Shown: positions 57,804 to 64,000 of the stretch, in pieces
How the letters are laid out: each line of letters begins with the position of its first letter
How positions within the stretch are numbered: position 1 is the stretch's first letter
Assembly: GCA_009599575.1 (NCBI GenBank)
Contig: VWND01000048.1
Coordinates: 1-64,000, forward strand
Direction of reading: 5' to 3'
Length of the DNA stretch: 64,000 nucleotides
Source: Blumeriella jaapii
Taxonomy: Eukaryota; Ascomycota; Leotiomycetes; Helotiales; Drepanopezizaceae
The notes under the pieces: model-generated
What the model was told of the DNA's origin: nothing
Seen by the model: only the letters and a program-made list of their open reading frames with translations
The model's database searches: none
Position numbers and translations under genes: made by a program

Positions 57804-59316
57804 ATAAATAACGACGCTTTTCGTTTTTTTATACGAAGCCGTATGTCTTTTTTTGGCTTTTTTAATGCATTTCTATTTAATGGCGCTAACGTTACCGATT
57901 TTATCGAAAAATATAAAAAAACTTATAAAAATTTCGGAGTTTTTAAAACTGAAATATTCGATAAATTTTTTCGTTATTATAATTCAATTATTAAAAATAT
58001 TATTAAATTAATAAATAAATAAAAGGTTATTAAGGCTCGAAACTGGCGAAAGCTAATTAAAATTTTAAAATCGAAGTTCCGAAACTACGATCGTTAGCAA
58101 ATTCGCGATATTATCGCTTTTTTTAAATAATTTATTATAATAATTCGCTAAGCTAAAAAACTTAAAATTTATTATCGTATTTATACAAAGGTTTTTAACG
58201 TTTTCGTTAATAAAAAAGTTTTAAGCGAAATTAAACAAAAAAAATTATTTTTATTTAGCTTTTTAATTAGCATTCGCAACAAAATTATTAAATATTTTAA
58301 AATTAATAAATAAAATTTTAAAACTTTCGACTAGTATTTTAAATTTATAAAATTCGTTTTTAAACAAAACTAAAGCGAATGTATTATCGAAGCTATAAAT
58401 TAAAAAAAATCTTTTTTTTTTATTTATAAGAAAAACGTGGAAACTTTAATACAAAAACATGTTTAATTATTAAAAATTACCGAAATCGCTAAAAAACAAT
58501 TAATTATTATATTATTTAATTATTTTGCAAAATTTATTAATTTGAAAAAACTTAATAAAAATATCGAAATTTTCGTATTAAAATTTACCGATATTAAAAT
58601 TTAAAAATTTAAAGGCAAAATCGAAAGTTTTATATAATAGCAGAAAAAACTTTTTTACGTTAATTCGAATAATAAAAACGATTAAAATAGCTTTTATAGC
58701 AACTATTTTTTTTAAAATGCGCGAAGCGATTAGCTTCGCTAAATCATCGTAAAAATAATAGCTGCTTAATAGCAATTTTTTCGAACTAGCGATCAAAATC
58801 AGCGAAATATTAATTATAATAATAATTAATAAAAAAAAAAAAAAAACTAACGCGGAAATCAAAATCGCGGCTATTAAAATAATAAAAATAATTATTAAAA
58901 CAAATTTCGTAGCTTTAAATATAAGTTTTGTAATAATAAAAAAATTTACTGCGAAAAACTTTATATTTGCTTAAAATACAAAACATTTAATTTTTGTATA
59001 AATAATAGTATTTGTTATATTAATAAATACGAAACGATTTGCTTCGGCCTGATAAAAGCAGAAATAAGCTTTTTTAATAAAACTGAAAATTAAAGCTGAT
59101 TAAATATTATCCGTTTAAAAATAAAAAATACGAAATAAAACGACTGCTTGAAAAACAGAAAAAATGCGAAAACGATTTTTATTAATAAAAAAAAAATATT
59201 TCAAAAAGCGTATTAATTAAAAAAAAAACTTTTATTTTAAATATAAATAAAATTTAAATATATAAATAAAAAATAAATATATATATTACTAATGCAATTA
59301 TCGTATTTGCAAATAT
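57804..59316 (+). pseudogene. gag of A5, truncated
   Basis: The start codon equivalent is ATA at 57804. The N-terminal block NGANVTDFIEKY is still readable near 57880-57915. The 3' end and protease are missing because of element C. The minus-strand frame 58578-58862 is a shadow. Confidence 0.75.
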
Positions 59317-59587
59317 TGTTACGATCCTGGCCGGTGGTAGTTGCCAGTGGTATGGCTGCCAGTGGTAGTTGCCAATGGTATGATTGCTGGTGGTGTCGGA
59401 TTAAGGTTTGGGCACGGACCACCTCGGCCACTAGGCCTCGCGCTAAGTCACGTGACCCATAAGCGCAACCTATTATATATAAAATTCGCGATTCCGAATA
59501 TTTTAGCTCGGTGTTTTTTTTTTCAATTTATATGCGTACCTTTTGGTTTATATCACCTTTTTAATTACTTTTAAGCTAGCTGTAACA
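59317..59587 (+). repeat. 5' LTR of element C
   Basis: 271 bp bounded by TGTTAC and GTAACA inverted ends. Its first 150 bases are GC-rich and little mutated, with short repeats of GCCAGTGGTA-type units. No second copy is available in the window, so the right end rests on the inverted terminus. Confidence 0.75.
59447..59456. promoter_or_regulatory. GTCACGTGAC palindrome in LTR C
   Basis: A perfect 10-bp palindrome around CACGTG, about 20 bp upstream of a TATATAAAA sequence (59476-59484). The arrangement suggests an upstream activator site and core promoter in U3. Function is inferred. Confidence 0.45.
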
Positions 59588-59844
59588 TAAAGAAAAACCA
59601 AACAACTTTCGCTGAAAAGCTTTGTATTTACGATTAAAAATTCGATCTGCTTTTGCAATTCGAATTTTTTTCAGGCCGCCCATACCGACGTTTATTTATC
59701 GATGCTTTAATCAAAACTTTTTTCTATTGATTTTGTTTTTAAAAAAAGCTGAAGTTTTTTTTTTTTATTAATTCGATCTGCCTCTGCAATTCGAATCGCC
59801 CCTTTTCAATATTACAATATTTTATGCTTTTTTTATAAATCGAC

Positions 59845-61215
59845 GTGGCATCCGAAAACGAACGCAATTCGTACGATTCGGCTTCGAGTCAGCATTTCCA
59901 TTTTTTGCTTTTGCTTTTAGCGCGTCCGAATTTCTATTCGTTTTAAATTCTTTCGACGATTTTAGCAGCGAGTTTTTATTCCACGACTTTTCCACCGAAC
60001 CATAATTATTTGCAGCCGACTTATTTGCTAAATCCTTTCGTTTTACGATCGAATTTAAAATCGAGTTGTACGACGCTGACATTTTAATACTTTTAAACCG
60101 ACGAATACTTTTACGACTGCCTAGCATATTTGCCAACGCTAAAAGATTTATTACGGCCTAACAGCTTCAAATCGCTTAAATAATCGCTTAAGCTATTATC
60201 GCCGCTCGTTTTTTAGTTTTTTTCGCTAATATCGCTCGCGACGCTTTTTTTTTATTCCGAGCTTCGCGCGCTTTTATCGCAGATTTTTAATTAATTTCCG
60301 AATATTATTTTCCCGTTTTCGATCTAGCTATTTTCCGAATCGAATTATCCAAAATTAAATACTTTCGCTACGCTTTCAGCGATTATTAAAAAAAAATTAA
60401 ATATAACGTATAAAAAATAAATATAAAACTGTTTATTAAAAAGTATTCAAAAAATTTTATATAAAATATAAACCAAGCCAAAGCATATTTTAAATGCATT
60501 ATTAAAAAAGCAAAAACTATTATTTTAAAGTATTTAAACTTCGAATTTTATAATTAAGCCCAATCGATCCGAAACGTTTTTCGCATTTTTAATCAGCGCT
60601 TTTTCGATTACAACCGCGTTTAGTTTGCTAAATTGCAATATAATAAGTTTTATATAAACAACGGTTAAATTTATAATAATTTTCGTTTTTTGTTTATCCG
60701 TTACGCAATTATTAACAAAATTGCTAAAAACCGTTGATTTAAAAATATATGCGAAAAGATTACTTTTATTTTTAAATACGATTTTCGAATGGAAAAGTAC
60801 AAAATAAATAATAATTATATTGCTTTGAACGAGTTTTTGGCCGTTGCAAATAAAAAATCACGCAATATCCGAGCTGAAAAAATAATTTTTGCTCGTCGCA
60901 TAAGCTATTTTTCTTTTGTTATAGCTTTTGCTAATTAAAATTCTAGGCGTATTCCCGGTATTTTTAAAGCTTTATAACGTTTTATTTTTTCAGCTCTTTT
61001 TGCTCGTATAGCTTTTTTTTTTTTTTAGCAAAGATTTTTACGAACGTATAACTGCTATTTCTGCTATTTTCGGTTTTTTCCGCTTGGCTGCGCGTTTTCT
61101 TAACGCTTATTATAATTGCGGCAAGCTCGGCCATTTTGCAAACGTTTGCCCCGACGCCAAGCTTAGTCGTAAAATCGCCGAAATAACTATCGACGAAAAG
61201 CAAAACGATTTATTA
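59845..61215 (+). pseudogene. gag of element C with CCHC knuckle
   Basis: A Ser/Asn-rich N-terminal part begins around 59845 (ASENERNSYDSASSQ). A capsid-like stretch near 60560-60800 reads FFDYNRV, FAKLQYNKFYINNG and FRFLFIRYAIINKI, resembling gag capsids of fungal gypsy elements, in another frame, so the gene is frameshifted. A zinc knuckle at 61108-61149 reads YYNCGKLGHFANVC; its first Cys codon TGT is now TAT. The exact start is not certain. Minus-strand frames at 59822-60136 and 60982-61203 are shadows. Confidence 0.65.
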
Positions 61216-61299
61216 AAAAACTTTTAAATCGTAGCAAAAACTTTTATTATAGCAAAAGATTCGATTTGTAAAAGGATTTGAAATTTGACCAGCGCTTTT

Positions 61300-61850
61300 T
61301 AATAAAAAAGCGACAGTTTTTAGTTTTTATAAAATTAATACGTAATAAATTATATATTAAAATATTTGCATATATCGATAGCGGAGCTAATATTTTCGAT
61401 GCGATCAAAACTTTTTTAATGTATTAACTTTTTTAACGTTTCGGAATAAGTTTTATTCGGCTGTATAAGCTTATTATATCCATCGGCTATAATAGCGAAC
61501 CGGAAAAACTTATTTTTTTTGCTATTTTTTTTTTTTTTACGATTAACCGACGTTGTATAAATTTTTTTTTTTTGGTTATAAACCTGGGCTTTACCGACGT
61601 TTTTATTAATCGCAAATTTTTATAGCATTACGATTTAAAACAAGCGTATAGCCAAAGAAAAAACAAAATAAAATGGCCATTCGATATATTTATTATTTTT
61701 TATTTTAATAAGCAGTTGTTCGTCGATTTTAATCAGCGAATAAAACTTAAAATGCTTAATCGCATATATTAAAAAGATGCAAACAAACGAAACAGCGCAA
61801 TAAAAACTTTATATATTTTTACCAGCATTTTTACAACGATTAAAAAAGCT
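61300..61850 (+). pseudogene. Aspartic protease region of element C
   Basis: At 61368-61391 the frame reads AYIDSGAN, the classical DSGA centre (61377-61388) of retroviral-type aspartic proteases, downstream of the knuckle at the expected distance. It is followed by IFDAIKT and a hydrophobic stretch, then a region with frameshifts. This protease would process gag and pol in the particle. Confidence 0.75.
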
Positions 61851-61886
61851 TATTTAAATTTTAGAACTAATAAACCTTTTATATTT

Positions 61887-63120
61887 ATGCGAAATTTTAA
61901 AAGCAGTTTAAACAAAATAAAAAAGTTTTTTATTAGCAGCTCTGAACCGATTAAGCCGGTTTTTTTAACCGGGCCAATTGCTACTTTTTTTATTTTTAAT
62001 TGCAATATCAATTGTATTTCCGCTTTTGCATTTAGCGTTTTACAAATACGTTACGAAAAACGAATGCGAGCCGCAAAAAAAAAAAGATTATTATTATCCA
62101 GCGATTGCACGTTTGTTATTTTTGTATATAATATAAACAAAAAACGTTTTCGCCGTGCGAAAATCGCCGAATTTGAAAAAGTTATATAGTTCGCGGCAGT
62201 AAAAAGCATTTCCGTCCCCGACGTTTTGCAAGCCAAATACAACGATAACGTAGTTTTTGTAAAAAAGCTTTTTCTAGTTTAATATTCGAAATTCGAAAAA
62301 CTGTTTTATAAGCAAAAAAGCGATAAGCTCGTTTTCCGCCGCTCCGGTATAAATTATAAAATATACCTGGCCACGGAAAATACGTTTTTTATAAAATTAT
62401 TTAAACGCTTTACGAATAAACAGCTTACAAAAATCAAAAGCTATATTTTTAATAATTTATATAAAAACTTTATTAAACTTTTTAATGCTTTTTTCGCCGC
62501 CCCGATTTTATTTATTAAAAAATCAAACGGCTTTATGCGCTTATATATCGATTATCGCAAGCTTAACGACCTTACGAAAAAGAATTTTTATCTTTTGCTT
62601 TTAATTAACGAAATACTGACGCGAATTATTAAAGCCAAAATGTTTACGAAAATTAATATTTAATAAATATTTAATCGAGTCCGGATGTTCGAAAAATTTA
62701 AAAAACTGACCAGTTTTCGTATTCGATACAGCATATATAAGTATAAAATTCTTTCGTTCGGCCTTACTAATAGGCCCGTTATATTTCAACGTTTTATTAA
62801 TAATATTTTTATAAAACATTTGGATAATTTCTGCTCGGCGTATTTTAACGATATTTTTATTTATTTCGCGAATAATTTGAAATATAAATTTATATTAAAA
62901 AGATTTTATCGATCTTAAGAAAACACGGCTTAAAAACTGATATTAAAAAATACGAATTTAATATTACGAAAATCAAATTCTTAAGTTTTATTATTAATAT
63001 TTAAAATATTAAAATAAATTCGGAAAAGATCGCTATTATTAAAAACTGGCAATATACAGCGAATATACGAGGCGTATAAAGCTTTTTAAGCTTTTGCAAT
63101 TTTTACAAACGTTTTATAGC
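61887..63120 (+). pseudogene. Reverse transcriptase of element C
   Basis: Blocks in order: VFRRSGINYKIYLATEN (near 62330-62380), AAPILFIKKSNGFMRLYIDY (near 62495-62555), LLLINEILTRIIKAKMFTKI, then RYSIYKYKILSFGLTNRPVI and FQRFINNIF. The catalytic box at 62841-62852 reads Tyr-Phe-Asn-Asp, with the first Asp lost by G-to-A. Two TAA codons follow TKINI where Arg/Gln codons are expected. The segment 62685-62918 is open. It is a clear Ty3/Gypsy RT. Confidence 0.9.
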
Positions 63121-63214
63121 CGGCTACAATCGTATTTGCCGCTTTTTTATTGCTTTTATAAGCAAAAACGTTTTTTTCGTATTCGAAAAAAAGCAGAAAA
63201 ACGCATAGGAAGCA

Positions 63215-63720
63215 TTGCGCAAGGTTTTGCTGAGCGTTTTTATTTTATATTATTACGACTTTTATAAGCAAACGCGTTTGGAAACCGACTTTTTTAATGG
63301 AATAATGGCTAGCGTATTGTCGCAATTGCAAAAAAATGATTTTTATTATTCGATCGGTTTTTTTTTTAAAATTATAATCGACGCCGAGCTTAATTATTCG
63401 ATTTACGATAAAAAGTTTTTCGTTATCTTTCGCTTTTTTAAAAATTATAAGCCGGAGCTGTTAAGCGTTTAAAAAAATATATATATGTATATCGATTACC
63501 GCGTTTTAAAATATTTTATAATAACCAAAAACTTTTCGGCCCGATAAGTTCGATAGGCCGAGTTTTTCGCCGATTTTTATTTTACAATTATATATCGGTC
63601 GGAAATTATTAATACGCTCGCTAATACTTTTTTTTGTAAAAACCAGAATATTTTCTTATTAAAAGCGCGATAGCGAGCAGCTCGAAAGCAGCAAATGCTT
63701 TCAAACGATAAGTTAGATTT
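63215..63720 (+). pseudogene. RNase H of element C
   Basis: The frame open at 63215-63472 reads RLETDFFNGIMASVLSQ, IGFFFKIIIDAELNYSIYDK and FFVIFRFFKNYKPELL, the standard gypsy RNase H series with the first catalytic Asp kept. It continues after stops with YIDYRVLKYFIITKN and AEFFADFYFTIIY. A linker with KARQRAA-like sequence follows near 63690. Confidence 0.85.
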
Positions 63721-63736
63721 TTAGATTTTAAAAGAA

Positions 63737-63967
63737 ATGGCTGCTAAAAGCATAATTACGCTGGCGCTTATAAAAACAGCGTCCGATAAGCGCGATAACG
63801 ATACTTTTTTCGAAAAAAACAACGAAAACGAAAAAAATAAAATGCTTATAAAAGAATCCGCAGATTTAATTTTCGTAATCGCGTACGATATATATAATTA
63901 TATAATTATAAACGATTTGCTGCAAATTAATAAAAACTTTTTTTTTTTCGAAGCGCAACGAACGTAA
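63737..63967 (+). pseudogene. Linker toward integrase of element C
   Basis: An open frame of 76 codons with Asp/Glu/Asn-rich sequence (EKNNENEKNKMLI) follows RNase H. In gypsy pol this is the acidic linker before integrase. The integrase itself is beyond the window. Confidence 0.5.
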
Positions 63968-64000
63968 GCTCGCAACCATAATTTTGATTATTAATTGCGA

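Larger units (their letters stand above)
29930..59316. repeat. Large inverted duplication (palindrome) disrupted by later insertions
   Basis: The left arm (29930-35424) contains A2 5' part, D1 3' part and the satellite. The right arm (35585-36079, then 54723-59316) contains the satellite, D3 and A5 5' part in reverse order and orientation. Both arms share three junctions: A LTR to D at the ATAT site, D body to the 236-bp specific segment, and that segment to the satellite (ATTACTTCGCCGC). D2, carrying A4, interrupts the right arm inside the satellite. A two-fold independent insertion at one site in one orientation is unlikely, so duplication is the better reading. Confidence 0.75.
56795..59316 (+). 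mobile_element. Family A element copy 5 (A5), 5' part, cut by C
   Basis: 5' LTR, leader and most of gag of a fifth A copy. It is inserted in D3 at the same ATAT site and in the same relative orientation as A2 in D1. It stops at GCAAATAT, where element C begins; A3 and A4 continue past this point, so C is an insertion and the rest of A5 is expected beyond 64000. Confidence 0.9.
59317..64000 (+). mobile_element. Ty3/Gypsy element C, 5' part
   Basis: A third gypsy family with a 5' LTR (59317-59587), gag with a CCHC knuckle, protease with DSGA, RT and RNase H; integrase and 3' LTR lie right of the window. It is inserted in A5; AATAT at 59312-59316 may be one copy of a 5-bp target duplication. 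LTR sequence and pol are unlike A, B and D. Confidence 0.88.

Noticed and set aside
59822..60136. A minus-strand frame of 104 codons with polar composition, possibly a host gene
   Set aside because: It is antisense to gag of element C. The sense strand has a consistent gag reading ending in a CCHC knuckle, protease and RT in the expected order.
60982..61203. A minus-strand frame of 73 codons
   Set aside because: It overlaps the zinc knuckle of gag C on the opposite strand, so it is a shadow.
1..64000. tRNA, rRNA or other structural RNA genes, and intact host protein genes
   Set aside because: No stretch showed a tRNA-like fold with conserved loops, rRNA cores or a long frame outside the transposons. 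Absence by eye is not a full search.

Overview
The window looks like an AT-rich, gene-poor isochore of a filamentous ascomycete (Pezizomycotina-type fungus). I find no host gene. Almost every base belongs to Ty3/Gypsy LTR retrotransposons that have decayed by repeat-induced point mutation (RIP). Paired copies and paired LTRs differ almost only by C/T and G/A transitions, CpG survives while CpA/TpG is depleted, and stops appear where CAA, CAG or TGG codons stood. Short GC-rich islands, mostly LTR remnants, escaped. The species cannot be told from the sequence alone.

Five LTR families are named here A to E. Family A (about 11.3 kb, LTR about 267 bp, 4-bp target duplications) has five copies: A1 (-, ends at 8815, cut at 2652), A2 (-, 9842-32448), A3 (+, 13900-25193, inserted in A2), A4 (+, 37669-48947) and A5 (+, from 56795, cut at 59316). 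Its order is LTR, leader with a small ORF, gag-protease, RT, RNase H, integrase with a GPY/F module, then an unusual extra ORF of about 3.3 kb, LTR. Family D (about 7.4 kb, LTR 413 bp, chromodomain) has three copies: D1 (+, 8816-9841 and 32453-33866), D2 (-, 36080-54722, hosting A4) and D3 (-, 55136-56790). Family B (1-2652) and family C (59317-64000) are single gypsy copies running off the window ends. E (604-905) is a clean solo LTR.

Reading left to right: B with E inside it; A1, interrupted by B; D1, interrupted by A1 and A2; A2, interrupted by A3; the end of D1; a trinucleotide and 14-bp minisatellite tract (34103-35424); a short spacer; the tract in the opposite orientation, interrupted by D2 (itself interrupted by A4); D3; A5; and C inserted in A5. 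Empty target sites in sister copies confirm several insertions. D1+A2 and D3+A5 share the same junctions in mirror image, so the core is an old large palindrome centred near 35.5 kb, later opened by new insertions. Inferred order: A into D, inverted duplication, then A1, A3, D2, A4, C, B and E.

The least expected items are a 33-bp (11-codon) hairpin module found at four sites in every sufficiently complete A copy and always read in the same frame, the extra 3' ORF of family A, and the palindrome with its satellite centre. No copy looks able to move on its own: start codons, catalytic Asp codons and long frames are broken. A4 still keeps an intact YVDD in its RT.
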